Origin: Paenibacillus sp. GM2
GTDB taxonomy: Bacteria > Bacillota > Bacilli > Paenibacillales > Paenibacillaceae
DNA: 33,200 bases
Direction of reading: 5' to 3'
Assembly (NCBI RefSeq): GCF_900069005.2
Contig: NZ_LN831279.1
Span: 339,041-372,240 of the forward strand
Shown: piece by piece, positions 22,306 to 31,408 of the stretch
Layout: each line of letters starts with the position of its first letter
How positions within the stretch are numbered: position 1 is the stretch's first letter
Notes under the pieces: generated by a model
Databases searched by the model: none
Told to the model about the DNA's origin: nothing
Seen by the model: only the letters and a program-made list of their open reading frames with translations
Program-made: the position numbers and the translations under genes

Positions 22306-24522
22306 GTGCATAAAAAGCAGCGATATCGTGCGGAGAGCGGAGCAGTTACCGTGTTTCTGGTTGTTATTTTTGCTTCGGTATTTGCATTTGTCTCCATATT
22401 TATTGATTTTACAAGAATGGCGGCGCTGCAGACTAAGGCGGAGATGATGGCTCATTCTGCATCAAGGTCGGTCCTGTCTTCCTATGACCCGCAGCTGGTA
22501 GAGCAGTACGGTCTGTTTGCCTTCGGGCATACTGATGCGAATTATATAATGTCCAAGGTGTTGCAGGAGCAGATGGATATATCGAAGCGAAGCGATGTTA
22601 TTCCGCTAATGAACGCAAAGCTTGATTCATCGATGGTTGAACTGCTGCGGCCCTTAGGAACCTATGAAGTATTCGAACAACAGATTCGTGAAGAAATGAA
22701 ATATAAGGCGCCGATAGATTTTTCGATAGAAATTATAAATCGCTTCAAGCCGATGTCGAAGGTAATGAAAGAGGCTTCGAATACCGTCGACCTGCTGAGT
22801 AAACTGCAGAAGTTGTATGATCAGCGGGAAGCCAAGCTGGATGAAATACTGGAGAAACAGCGGGCTGCGGCACAGACCGTGACGGAAACGGCAGCGATTA
22901 TCCCTCGTTCAGGCGTTTCTGCGGGCTCAAGTGGCGTTGGTATAACGGTTTCATCTATTGCCGGGGAATATGCAGATTTTGCGGCTAAATATAACGAAGA
23001 TATGTTAAGGGAACCCGAGAAGCGGCAATACTCCTATGAAATTCAAATGTACCAGTCGAGGGCCTCGGGGGTATTCAGCAGCTTGGAGCGCAGTAGGCAG
23101 AAATCTTCAGAGCGCCATGCAGTACTGCTTCCTGAAGCGAGGAAGCTGCTCCAAGAGGTTATCGCAATAAATAATCAGATGAAAAGGACTATTGATGAGG
23201 CGGAAAAACGTTCCGTACTTGATGGTTACAATGAGGTTGCAGCGCATGAAGGTCTAGGCAATAATGAGGCAATCGCAGCTGATCAAGAGATCGCCGCTAT
23301 TCGCGATCAGAGCGGTTCGCTTCTGCTATCTGCCGAACTGCTGGCAGATCTGGAGGGAGATATCAGGCAACAAGAGGCTGATTTTACTTCATTTTATGCC
23401 GGGGCAGGCTTCTTCCTAGGCATAGAAAGCTCCGTCCTGTCAGCTTCCATCTCAGATTCATCATTGTATTCAGCCGTAGATAGCCTTGACCGCTCGACTG
23501 GCGCTTATTTGCGTAAATACGTGGCAGCAGGCAGCAGCAATGTTCTGGAGGATAACCAAAGACAGCTTGAGCAGCACCGTGCCTCTGATCAGGAGCGCAA
23601 GTCGATCGAGCATCAGGCTGAGACGGCGCTACGGGATGCCAAGGGATTGATCGGCAAAATTTCCGCACTCAAGGATAAGCTCAAAGATGCACAGAAGCAA
23701 TTCGATGAGCTTGAGACCTTATACAACGACAATTTAGAGTTTAATCAATCTTTTTCAGCGAGAGAGGTAGCGGTGATGGGTCCGGGTGACGACCCGGCCG
23801 ATGCCGGTGCTGAAGCAATGGGCGGTATGGATATTTTCTTTGGAGAACTATCTCACGTACTGCAATCCATGACCGATGCTGCTTTTCAGGGAGAATATGC
23901 TGTACAGTACTTTTCGCTATTCAATATCGGAACGTTAGACGAATTGCTCAGCGGTGGAGGGCCAGGGGTGATTGACACAATAGGAGATTCATTCATGCCC
24001 GGGAAGCAGGAGGTTGAATACATATTGTACGGATTCCATAATCCGGTGGGCAATATCGCTGCTGCCTATGGAGAGATTTTCACGCTACGACTGGCAATTC
24101 GGACAATGGAAGGACTGCTGAAAAATTTGAACAAAGGTAATCCGCTACTAATTCTTGCCGCTGCCTTGCTGTACGGGGTGGAACATGCTGTAAAAGATAT
24201 GCTGATGCTAACCAAGGAAGGAAGTATTCAGCTTAGTGATTTTATGAAGGTGAAGCTGACCTATAGAGATCATTTGCGCATCTTCCTGCTAATGCATGGC
24301 TCGAGTGAGCAAAGGCTGTCGCGGATGCTGGCGTTAATTCGGAGGAATACCGGAGTTTCAGTAGAACAGCGCGCAACTTATTTAAAAGGAGGAGTAAGTA
24401 TCTCGATGCCGCTATGGTTTCTGCCGGGAGTAGCAAAGACATTGGGAGCTTCCGGGACCTTGAAAGGAAGAGTGGAAGGAAGTCGATATTATGTTGATAA
24501 ACAAGCGGACTTCTCCTACTGA
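22306..24522 (+). CDS. TadG-like (DUF5702-type) pilus-associated protein
   Basis: The frame is open from a TTG at 22237, but GAGGGGG at 22293-22299 favours the GTG at 22306 (738 residues). The N-terminal pseudopilin-like helix is AESGAVTVFLVVIFASVFAFVSIFIDF, followed by MAALQTKAEMMAHSASRSVLS, typical of TadG and DUF5702. The long extracytoplasmic part has several coiled-coil stretches (QKLYDQREAKLDEILEKQ; KISALKDKLKDAQKQFDELE) and a hydrophobic helix near the C-terminus. It is the largest gene of the locus. Its 3' end overlaps the next gene by 32 bases. Likely a membrane-anchored minor component exposed at the surface. Confidence 0.75.
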   Translation: MHKKQRYRAESGAVTVFLVVIFASVFAFVSIFIDFTRMAALQTKAEMMAHSASRSVLSSYDPQLVEQYGLFAFGHTDANYIMSKVLQEQMDISKRSDVIPLMNAKLDSSMVELLRPLGTYEVFEQQIREEMKYKAPIDFSIEIINRFKPMSKVMKEASNTVDLLSKLQKLYDQREAKLDEILEKQRAAAQTVTETAAIIPRSGVSAGSSGVGITVSSIAGEYADFAAKYNEDMLREPEKRQYSYEIQMYQSRASGVFSSLERSRQKSSERHAVLLPEARKLLQEVIAINNQMKRTIDEAEKRSVLDGYNEVAAHEGLGNNEAIAADQEIAAIRDQSGSLLLSAELLADLEGDIRQQEADFTSFYAGAGFFLGIESSVLSASISDSSLYSAVDSLDRSTGAYLRKYVAAGSSNVLEDNQRQLEQHRASDQERKSIEHQAETALRDAKGLIGKISALKDKLKDAQKQFDELETLYNDNLEFNQSFSAREVAVMGPGDDPADAGAEAMGGMDIFFGELSHVLQSMTDAAFQGEYAVQYFSLFNIGTLDELLSGGGPGVIDTIGDSFMPGKQEVEYILYGFHNPVGNIAAAYGEIFTLRLAIRTMEGLLKNLNKGNPLLILAAALLYGVEHAVKDMLMLTKEGSIQLSDFMKVKLTYRDHLRIFLLMHGSSEQRLSRMLALIRRNTGVSVEQRATYLKGGVSISMPLWFLPGVAKTLGASGTLKGRVEGSRYYVDKQADFSY

Positions 24523-25492
24523 TTTGATAGAGTCTCCTCCGAGCGGCTGCAAGGATGCTCGAGGCAGCATTGTCCTCGAAGCTGCTATGGTCATGCCTGT
24601 ATTTATCATCGTTATGTTTTTCTTTATTTACATGATTCAGATGACAGTGATCTCTAATCAAATGCAGATAGTAGCATCAAATGCGGTCAAACAGGTGTCC
24701 TCTCATATATATCCGGTGGCATTGGCGGTCTCTGCTATTCCGAATGAGGAAGGGGTCAACGCGGCGAACAGTGAGTCGGGATCGGACTGGAGGCTGCCAA
24801 ATCTGTCGTTGGAGGAATGGGCCGGGCAGTATGCCGAGGCTCTGCCAGAGCCGCTCTCTGAATGGATTAAGGCCGCTGTCCATAAAGGGGACGAGCCTTT
24901 GCAGAACCTGAAGAACAATGCTATAGAGGCTGCTCTGGATGCCGTAATCGGGCCCCTGCTTCATCCTTTTTTGGCAGATGCGAAGCTAAACGAGGAGAGG
25001 CTGCATGTGAATCGTGTAATCGTGCCTGATTTCAAAAGTGGCCGAACTCCTTACTTTGGCCTGGAGATCAGCTATGAATTACCGATTCGCATGCCATTTA
25101 CAGACGAATCGGTCAGACTGCAAGCGAAGGCTATGGAGCGTTTATGGATTGGAGATACCGATGAGCTTGGTCAAGGAGTTGGGGACGGAACGGAGGGTGA
25201 AGGCCAGCCTGCAGTAATTTTATCTAAGCCGGAGCCAGCTTACGCCGGGCACCGAGCCTTGGTCGCGGCTTTGATCAAACCGGGAACTACGGCAAAACTT
25301 ACGGTGTACTACAAGAGTGGTGTAAGTCAGGCCAAATATTTAGGGGAAGCAACGGCGGATGAGAATGGCAGAGTGGAATGGAATTGGCTGGTGGGTGGTA
25401 ATACAACACCCGGCACATGGACTTTTATTATTGAGACGGAGGACGGGGTGAAGACAACAGCTCAGTTCGATGTTGAGAGCCCCCGCAAATAA
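24491..25492 (+). CDS. TadE-like protein with C-terminal Ig-like domain
   Basis: A 333-residue protein that overlaps the end of the TadG-like gene by 32 bases in another frame, a sign of coupling. The leader is CKDARGSIVLEAAMVMPVF followed by a transmembrane helix (IIVMFFFIYMIQMTVI), the TadE pattern. Residues from about 240 form a strand-rich domain (AKLTVYYKSGVSQAKYLGEA; GTWTFIIETEDG) that looks like a bacterial Ig-like fold, as found in surface adhesins. The combination suggests a pilus tip or anchoring component. The start codon choice is uncertain within the overlap. Confidence 0.75.
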   Translation: MLINKRTSPTDLIESPPSGCKDARGSIVLEAAMVMPVFIIVMFFFIYMIQMTVISNQMQIVASNAVKQVSSHIYPVALAVSAIPNEEGVNAANSESGSDWRLPNLSLEEWAGQYAEALPEPLSEWIKAAVHKGDEPLQNLKNNAIEAALDAVIGPLLHPFLADAKLNEERLHVNRVIVPDFKSGRTPYFGLEISYELPIRMPFTDESVRLQAKAMERLWIGDTDELGQGVGDGTEGEGQPAVILSKPEPAYAGHRALVAALIKPGTTAKLTVYYKSGVSQAKYLGEATADENGRVEWNWLVGGNTTPGTWTFIIETEDGVKTTAQFDVESPRK

Positions 25493-25566
25493 TAAGTGAA
25501 CCAGGCCATATACCGGCTCGATTACGGACTGATAATCAAGATTTGTGACGAGGGGGACCTACGGCT

Positions 25567-26076
25567 ATGACATTGGAATATTGGGGGTGTCTGGTTATGT
25601 TGATTGCGGCATTTATTACAGATATTAGATCGATGAAGATACCTAATAAGATCACGCTTAGCGGGTTCATGATCGGTCTGGTGTATCATGCGGCGACCGG
25701 GGGGATCGAAGGGATTCTATTTGCTATGAAAGGGGCTGCGGCCGGCCTTGGACTGATGTTCCTGATGTATTTGCTTAGGGCCGTAGGAGGAGGAGATGTC
25801 AAGCTATTTGGAGCAATCGGGGCGTGGCTTGGCGTGAGCCTGACTCTATCCATTCTCATGTATTCCATTTTAGCTGCGGGGGTGCTTGGAATGATTCTGC
25901 TGCTCCTCCGGCAAGAATTTATTATACGTATTCGCAATGTCATGCATAGCTTGTTCGGAATTCTGATTTTGCACAGCTTAAGCCCGGTTCAGGCCGGGGC
26001 TAGGAAGCAATTGCAGATGCCGTTCATGCTGGCGGTTCTCCCGGGAGCCTTATATGCGATTATGACATTTTCTTAG
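25567..26076 (+). CDS. Prepilin peptidase, A24 family (TadV/CpaA)
   Basis: A 169-residue membrane protein with GAGGGGG about 12 bases before the start. The two catalytic aspartates of the A24 family are Asp19 in FITDIRSMKIPN and Asp77 in GGGDVKLFGAIGAW, both in the expected setting. Around five hydrophobic segments are present, and the N-methyltransferase domain of large prepilin peptidases is absent, as is normal for TadV/CpaA. It would cleave the Flp1-like pilin and the TadE-like leaders. Confidence 0.92.
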   Translation: MTLEYWGCLVMLIAAFITDIRSMKIPNKITLSGFMIGLVYHAATGGIEGILFAMKGAAAGLGLMFLMYLLRAVGGGDVKLFGAIGAWLGVSLTLSILMYSILAAGVLGMILLLLRQEFIIRIRNVMHSLFGILILHSLSPVQAGARKQLQMPFMLAVLPGALYAIMTFS

Positions 26077-26093
26077 GAAGGAGGGAGGATTTG

Positions 26094-27860
26094 ATGCCGG
26101 CATTTAAAGTTGATTTCATGAGGAATGGCGGTACCTATATGATTTTGAAGGCTGAAGGCGGGCTGCAATCGAAGGATATTAATCGCGTTCAGCATACAAT
26201 GTTAGCCTCAGTGGAAATTCCCGGCTTGCTTCCGGTTGACCTTCGCGAAATCGATTTTGAAGTTAATCTTCATTATGAAATTACCGGGAAGCGTATGTTG
26301 TCCCAATGCTTAAAGAATGACAAGCTGAGCGCACAGGAGTTCTATAGACTGCTGCTGCAAATTGTCACAATCCTGGACGATAGCCATCAGTATATGCTGT
26401 CTCCCTCCAATTTCATCATAAATGAGGAATATATATTCGTTGAAGAACCGCTTGCTTCAGCGATGTTGTGCTTAACCTATGTTCCTACATGCGAATCGAC
26501 GGCTGCTCAGGAGAGCCTGGGTCTTTCATTGTTAACGCTGATTACCCGTATTTTGAGCAGCGTAACCGCAGTTGAGGGCAGCGGAATTCAAAGAATCGTC
26601 AGCTTCTGCGGGAATGAGCTGTTCTCTACATCAGCGCTGAAAACGATGCTGCTTGATCTGTTGGGAGGGTATCGATCAGAGGCCAAGGACGTAGACCTGA
26701 TTAGGGCAGCTGACACCAGGCGGCGCCGGGCAGATTCATCGGTCATGATTAGAGAATACGTTCAGCCAACGGAACAATCCATCCCGATGAAACCCCATGA
26801 TAGACCAAAGTTTGTACAGCCCCATGAATCTGTAAAGGCCGGCGGGATGAAGCGCAACGGGAATGAACAAGCCCGGGCAGATTCCGATTTAGAGTCATCA
26901 TTGGCAGAAATGTGGAATCCACCTACAATTAATCCGGATGATGAGCGTGAACCGGTCAAAAAAAACAGCAAATTTACTTATTATGCACTTGGTGCTTTGC
27001 TGGTTGTAGGGTTCTGTTGGAAATTTATCTATTTGGATGATCCTAGCTCATGGGGGCTTTATGCTTGTATTGGTATTACGCTTATCCTAATTGTCGTATT
27101 GCTGTTTGTGCGCAAGGGTTGGTTCGATCCGGTGAATGAAAATATATCTGAAGTCATTAGTCGCTTAAGCCGTCGTTCTTCCGGGGGAGAAGCGGCAGCT
27201 GCAGATGAACCTGATAACTGGAAGGAGCCTTGGAATGGAGGATGGGGGAGGCGGGACATAGCAGATGAAGACGGCACACGGACGCAAGATGCTAGTCAGG
27301 ATAGATCCGGACAGATGCCTGTATGGTCGGAGATGATCAACCTGGGGCAACAAAAGGATGAGTTGGAATCCTCTCCGGTCATGCCGAATTCAATATCCTT
27401 AGCGCAAGCCCAGGGTCTAGCCATGGATCAGAGTGGAGTAACTGTGAGTTCTTCCAACTCGCTTCCAGCAATGGGTAAGCCGATATCCCAATCTGCAACC
27501 GTGCTGCTTAGTCGTATGGATATTCCGCCCCAAATACCATCGCCAACAGGGTTTTATCGTCTTGAGAGATATGGTGCGGAGGGAGAGCAGGCGCATAGGC
27601 CGGATACAATCGCTTTGAAGCCGGGTAGCCTTGTGATAGGCCGCTCTGAAGAGGTTGCCGGGTATATCGAGCGGGCAGTGGGCGTATCGCGAGCGCATGT
27701 CGAACTGATGGTGCGCAAAGAGGGCTGTAGTATTAAGGATCTCGGTTCCCGCAACGGCACGTGGCTTAAGGGGGAACTGATTGCCCCGTATAAAGAGTAC
27801 CTTTTGGAACCGGGGGACATCTTTCTGATCGCGGATAGAACCTACAAGCTGTGCATGTAG
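26094..27860 (+). CDS. DUF6382-FHA membrane protein of the tad locus
   Basis: 588 residues from the ATG at 26094; a TTG one codon earlier is open, and AAGGAGGGAGGA lies just upstream. Residues 1-200 match the DUF6382 domain seen in FHA proteins of Firmicutes Tad loci (YEITGKRMLSQCL, ILDDSHQYMLSPSNFI). Two transmembrane helices lie at about 294-312 and 319-341, then a low-complexity linker. The FHA domain occupies about residues 505-585 with Gly-Arg in VIGRSEE, SRAHVEL and SRNGTWL, so phospho-Thr binding should be intact. It probably links pilus assembly to Ser/Thr kinase signalling. It is the last gene of the operon, followed by a long palindromic terminator. Confidence 0.85.
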   Translation: MPAFKVDFMRNGGTYMILKAEGGLQSKDINRVQHTMLASVEIPGLLPVDLREIDFEVNLHYEITGKRMLSQCLKNDKLSAQEFYRLLLQIVTILDDSHQYMLSPSNFIINEEYIFVEEPLASAMLCLTYVPTCESTAAQESLGLSLLTLITRILSSVTAVEGSGIQRIVSFCGNELFSTSALKTMLLDLLGGYRSEAKDVDLIRAADTRRRRADSSVMIREYVQPTEQSIPMKPHDRPKFVQPHESVKAGGMKRNGNEQARADSDLESSLAEMWNPPTINPDDEREPVKKNSKFTYYALGALLVVGFCWKFIYLDDPSSWGLYACIGITLILIVVLLFVRKGWFDPVNENISEVISRLSRRSSGGEAAAADEPDNWKEPWNGGWGRRDIADEDGTRTQDASQDRSGQMPVWSEMINLGQQKDELESSPVMPNSISLAQAQGLAMDQSGVTVSSSNSLPAMGKPISQSATVLLSRMDIPPQIPSPTGFYRLERYGAEGEQAHRPDTIALKPGSLVIGRSEEVAGYIERAVGVSRAHVELMVRKEGCSIKDLGSRNGTWLKGELIAPYKEYLLEPGDIFLIADRTYKLCM

Positions 27861-28010
27861 AGCACACTATAGAGGTAGATGAAAAAGATAGAATGAAACT
27901 AACCAGGAAAAATAAAGCGGAATAGCTACGGGGACTAGCACGCAACTAAATATACGAATACATTTAGTACACAATAAGTAGAATTGAAGCGCTGTGCCAT
28001 AAATTCCTGA

Positions 28011-28055
28011 ATTCAGCCCCGGTCTGATCCAATCAGGATCAGACCGGGGCTGAAT
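28011..28055. terminator. Perfect 20-bp palindromic, bidirectional terminator
   Basis: ATTCAGCCCCGGTCTGATCC at 28011-28030 is perfectly inverted at 28036-28055 around a 5-base loop. It lies between the convergent tad and epimerase genes. T-tracts are weak, but the stem is exceptionally stable. Confidence 0.75.
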
Positions 28056-28109
28056 AGGTGTAGCGATGAGGTTATATATGTCGTAAAGCTCCTCACTTTG
28101 GAAGAACAT

Positions 28110-29117
28110 TTAACGCCTCTGTTTGAGATCCGCAAGGGCCTCTACTAATTGAGGGCAAGAATATTTGAAGCCGGAGGAAATAGCGACCTGTGGCAGGACC
28201 CGTTGTCCTTCGAGCAGCAGCAGTGACATCTCACCGAGTACGGCCCTGAGTACAAAGGAAGGCAGTGGGAACCAGAAAGGCCGATGATGAACATAGCTGA
28301 TAGCGCGCCCGAATTGCTCATTGGTCACCGGATTTGGACTGACCGCATTCACGGGACCCGAAATTTCCGGATGGGTGATACAGTAATCGATCAGCGTGAC
28401 GATATCATCGATATGAATCCAGGGGACCCATTGCTGGCCCGTTCCGATTCGACCGCCGGCTCCAAGCAGGAAAGGCAGCCGCATCATCGGGTAGGCACCG
28501 CCCTGATTGCCTAACACTACTCCGGTTCGCAGCAGTACAAGACGTGGCGCAGGATCATGGGGAGTCTCCAGTCCAAGATTCGAATCTGCAAGTGGGAAGA
28601 TAGCTGACGTGATCGCCTCTGGCGCAGCTGACTGTGGAATGCTATGCAGCGCTGTATCTTCCCAGGAGGTTGTTACTTTAGCAAGGAAATCGGCAGTAGA
28701 GCCAGGGGAATGCTCCGTGAATTCCTCGGTGAGCGAGGTGCCGTATATACCAACCGCAGAGCCTTGTACGATGACCTTAGGAGCCTCACTACCCAGCATA
28801 TGGATCCATCGCCCCAGAGCCTGGGTTGTATGCAGGCGAGAATCCATAATCCGCTGCTTTGCTCTTCGCGTCCAGCGCTGGCTAATCGTCGCGCCTGCCA
28901 GATTAACGATGCCATCCAGCCCTCGGAGCAGGTGCGGGTCCTGGTTTATATCGTTCCAAGTATAATAGGACAACTGTTGCGTCGTAGATTTGCTGCGAAA
29001 TTCCTGCTGCTGCGAACTTTGACGCGTAACGATCATGATCTCATGTCCGCGCTTAAGCCAATACTGGGTCAGCGCGCTGCCAATAAATCCGCTTCCGCCA
29101 AGGATTGCATATTTCAA
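28110..29117 (-). CDS. TIGR01777-family NAD-dependent epimerase (YfhF-like)
   Basis: From a TTG at 29117, with GGGGGAGGAAAGC directly upstream, the protein is 335 residues; longer readings have no ribosome binding site. The N-terminus is the Rossmann motif KYAILGGSGFIGSALTQYW. Further family marks are the GIVNLAGATI segment, the GSAVGIYG loop, WVPWIHIDDIV, and the C-terminal DUF1731 region (LGEMSLLLLEGQRVLP). It belongs to the SDR39U1/YfcH/YfhF group, conserved in bacteria; its substrate is not known. It is convergent with the tad operon and shares the palindromic terminator. Confidence 0.9.
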   Translation of the reverse strand: MKYAILGGSGFIGSALTQYWLKRGHEIMIVTRQSSQQQEFRSKSTTQQLSYYTWNDINQDPHLLRGLDGIVNLAGATISQRWTRRAKQRIMDSRLHTTQALGRWIHMLGSEAPKVIVQGSAVGIYGTSLTEEFTEHSPGSTADFLAKVTTSWEDTALHSIPQSAAPEAITSAIFPLADSNLGLETPHDPAPRLVLLRTGVVLGNQGGAYPMMRLPFLLGAGGRIGTGQQWVPWIHIDDIVTLIDYCITHPEISGPVNAVSPNPVTNEQFGRAISYVHHRPFWFPLPSFVLRAVLGEMSLLLLEGQRVLPQVAISSGFKYSCPQLVEALADLKQRR

Positions 29118-29141
29118 GCTTTCCTCCCCCTTTATCTTTGA

Positions 29142-29176
29142 TAATAAAAACAGCATCCCGGTAATGGGGTGCTGTT
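29142..29176 (-). terminator. Intrinsic terminator of the DUF2621 gene
   Basis: On the minus strand AACAGCACCCC and the GGGATGCTGTT arm pair (29149-29176) and are followed by TTTTATTATC. It ends the transcript that comes from the DUF2621 gene. Confidence 0.75.
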
Positions 29177-29185
29177 GAAAGGTGA

Positions 29186-29413
29186 GTTCAAAAGTCCGGC
29201 TTCCAGCACCGTCTGATGTACGTTTCTTTGAAACGCTTCAATTGGAGGAAGCTGGGGGCTGAGGAGCGTAGCTAGGTGTTTTCGAGGATAACGCCGCCGC
29301 AAGTACATACTTGTAGTTTGTACATGAGCACCAGAGCTGTTTCCGCAGGAAGCATAACTTTGTAGCATTGCTTGGACCCGGGTGAACGCAAGATTCACTG
29401 GGGACTTTTGAAC
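29186..29413. mobile_element. MITE-like element with 12-bp terminal inverted repeats
   Basis: GTTCAAAAGTCC at 29186-29197 is perfectly inverted as GGACTTTTGAAC at 29402-29413, enclosing about 204 bases without a coding frame. Inside is a further dyad with GTACATACTTGTAGTTTGTAC. No clear target-site duplication is visible. A partial copy of the terminal repeat (GTTCAAAAGT) occurs at 29993-30002. Size and structure fit a non-autonomous miniature element or an intergenic repeat. Confidence 0.6.
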
Positions 29414-29425
29414 ATCCGTTATACG

Positions 29426-29893
29426 TTATTTGTTCATTAGATGTTGATAGGGCTTGTAATCAATTTTGTTCTTCTCTAAAAAAGTAATGAGAAACTTATT
29501 ATCTCGCTTTGGAGTCGCCGAGATATAGCCTTTGATGCAATGCTCTTGGGTTACCGTATCTGCATGCTCTTCCAGGGCGATTCTACCGATCTCTGCAGCG
29601 ATGGAATGCTTGGCGATGTCGCGGAACGGGCCTGGAACCGGTTGAACCAGCATGTCCAGGAAGGCCTTGCTGTCTTCGTTCCATAGATGGCGGCTCGTCT
29701 CAACCCAATGGTTCTGCCAATCCAGCTTGGACCTGCCGTCGGCCTTGGGCAATACCTTCAGGAACTTGCGGAACATGAAAAATCCGCCGATGCACATCAT
29801 GCCTAGCAATATGAAACCCCATAGCGCAATAGAATTCATGAACCAGCGATTGGGCTGAGTAGCCGCGAGAATTTGAAACGATGTATGTATCAT
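29426..29893 (-). CDS. DUF2621 family protein (YneK-like)
   Basis: A 155-residue protein with GAGGTGATGATT before its start. Residues 17-45 contain one transmembrane helix (SIALWGFILLGMMCIGGFFMFRKF), after which a soluble cytoplasmic domain follows: RSKLDWQNHWVETSRHLWNE, PGPFRDIAKHSIAAEIGRIA and GYISATPKRDNKFL. The order and length match B. subtilis YneK (DUF2621), conserved in Bacilli, function unknown. The transcript ends at the hairpin 29142-29176. Confidence 0.85.
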   Translation of the reverse strand: MIHTSFQILAATQPNRWFMNSIALWGFILLGMMCIGGFFMFRKFLKVLPKADGRSKLDWQNHWVETSRHLWNEDSKAFLDMLVQPVPGPFRDIAKHSIAAEIGRIALEEHADTVTQEHCIKGYISATPKRDNKFLITFLEKNKIDYKPYQHLMNK

Positions 29894-30210
29894 TTGAAAT
29901 CATCACCTCATTAATAAAATATGACGTATACCAAGGGGAAGCGGATAGAATTACAAGAAGCTAGTGCTATACCGATATGATAAAAGATGACTGTTCAAAA
30001 GTTGAGTATGTCTAATTTAGTACAATTGCATCTTTTCCTTGACATGAAGTATAACTTATTTTCCATATTTTATCGAGAGTGCAGACTCTTTTTCATAGTG
30101 TATGATGATGAAGAAATGATTTGTATTTATCCGTACGACTTTATTTATTTGCGCAATCAGGCTAAAATAAGGGAAGTTTAGCGGTTTACTGCCTAAAAGG
30201 GGGAATTTTA
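29894..30210. other. Intergenic region upstream of nfo
   Basis: 317 bases between divergent genes. TTGACA at 30039-30044 is a good -35 box, but no strong -10 is at the ideal distance (CATATT at 30064-30069 with a 19-base spacer). A partial copy of the MITE terminal repeat lies at 29993-30002. No ORF with a ribosome binding site was found. Confidence 0.45.
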
Positions 30211-31323
30211 ATGCTGAAAATAGGTTCACATGTGTCGTTCTCAGATAAAGGTCTATTAAGTGCAACGGGGGAAGCCGTGTCCTATGGCTCAAGCTCATTC
30301 ATGATATATACCGGTGCTCCACAAAATACACGGCGCAAACCGATGGATGCGATGTATTTGCCGGAAGGCAAGGAAGCGATGAAGGCGGCGGGAATTGAAG
30401 AGATCGTCGTGCATGCGCCATACATTATTAATCTAGGTTCTTATAAATCCAATACGTATCAGTTGGCTATCGATTTCTTGCAGGAGGAAATTCGCCGTAC
30501 TCATGCGATCGGGGTGCGTAATATCGTGCTTCATCCCGGTGCGTTTACGGACAAGGATGCCGAATACGGTGTAGCGCGGATTGCGGAAGGCTTAAATGAA
30601 GTGTTAAATGGAACGGACGAGACCGAGGTGAATATCGCCCTGGAGACCATGGCTGGCAAAGGAACCGAGGTTGGACGCAGCTTTGAGGAGATCGCAGCGA
30701 TTATCGATAAGGTCGAGCACAATGAACGGTTGACCATCTGCCTTGATACTTGCCATATTCACGATGCAGGTTATGACATTGTCAATGACCTGGATGGCGT
30801 GCTGCAGAAATTCGATCAGACAATTGGTCTTGATCGTATCGCAATTGTACACATTAACGACAGCAAAAATCCGGTTGGCGCCGGCAAAGACCGTCATACA
30901 CCTATCGGTACAGGTTGGATCGGCTTTGAAGCGATCCATCGTGTCGTTCATCATGAGGCGCTGCAGGGCCGCCCGTTCATTCTGGAGACGCCTTGGGTGG
31001 GCAAGGATGCCAAAACGCAGCGTCCGATGTATGAAGTGGAAATCGCCTTGCTGCGCGGGGACGTAGAGCAGCGCTTCGGCGCGGATTTCCTTGCCGATGT
31101 GGCAGGATTGCAAGACTTCTTCAGCAAGCAGGATATTCATTACCGTTCCTTCGTACTCGACACTTGGAATTTGCTGAAGAATGATGCGAAGGCGAAGAAG
31201 GCGGACCCTCGCGAACCGCTGGAGCGTTTGTACGATATGGTGATTGCCGCGAATATATTCCCGGATTGCTCGGAAGAGCAAATCAACCATCGCTTGATCG
31301 CTTGGCTTGCGGGAAGCAACTAA
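30211..31323 (+). CDS. nfo: Endonuclease IV with C-terminal extension
   Basis: A 370-residue AP endonuclease; AAAAGGGGG lies 8 bases before the start. The metal-binding residues of the family are all present: His68 (VVHAPY), His108 (VLHPGA), Glu145 (ALETMAGKG), Asp179 and His182 (CLDTCH), His214 (VHINDS), Asp227 and His229 (KDRHTPIG), and Glu259 (LETPW). It cleaves the backbone at abasic sites in base-excision repair. The core ends near residue 295; about 75 further residues (from [11 protein letters not shown] to the end) form a helical extension not found in the 285-residue E. coli enzyme. Single-gene unit, with only a weak CGG/CCG hairpin and T-run after the stop. Confidence 0.95.
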   Translation: MLKIGSHVSFSDKGLLSATGEAVSYGSSSFMIYTGAPQNTRRKPMDAMYLPEGKEAMKAAGIEEIVVHAPYIINLGSYKSNTYQLAIDFLQEEIRRTHAIGVRNIVLHPGAFTDKDAEYGVARIAEGLNEVLNGTDETEVNIALETMAGKGTEVGRSFEEIAAIIDKVEHNERLTICLDTCHIHDAGYDIVNDLDGVLQKFDQTIGLDRIAIVHINDSKNPVGAGKDRHTPIGTGWIGFEAIHRVVHHEALQGRPFILETPWVGKDAKTQRPMYEVEIALLRGDVEQRFGADFLADVAGLQDFFSKQDIHYRSFVLDTWNLLKNDAKAKKADPREPLERLYDMVIAANIFPDCSEEQINHRLIAWLAGSN

Positions 31324-31408
31324 GCGCGGTCAACAGCCGTTTTTTTGGAACGACCTCTATTAAGTATCAACATAGAATACTAGTGCGCCAGGGGGATATG
31401 AGAAATCA

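Larger units (their letters stand above)
29118..29425. other. Gap holding a minus-strand terminator and a MITE-like element
   Basis: No gene. Most of the 308 bases are taken up by the hairpin at 29142-29176 and the inverted-repeat element at 29186-29413. Confidence 0.6.

Noticed and set aside
28644..29141. 165-codon plus-strand frame across the epimerase gene
   Set aside because: It is antisense to a well-supported TIGR01777 epimerase and has no protein family features.
30604..31290. 228-codon open frame on the minus strand opposite nfo
   Set aside because: It lies wholly within the endonuclease IV gene, whose catalytic residues are all present; the antisense frame has no family character and is a codon-bias shadow.
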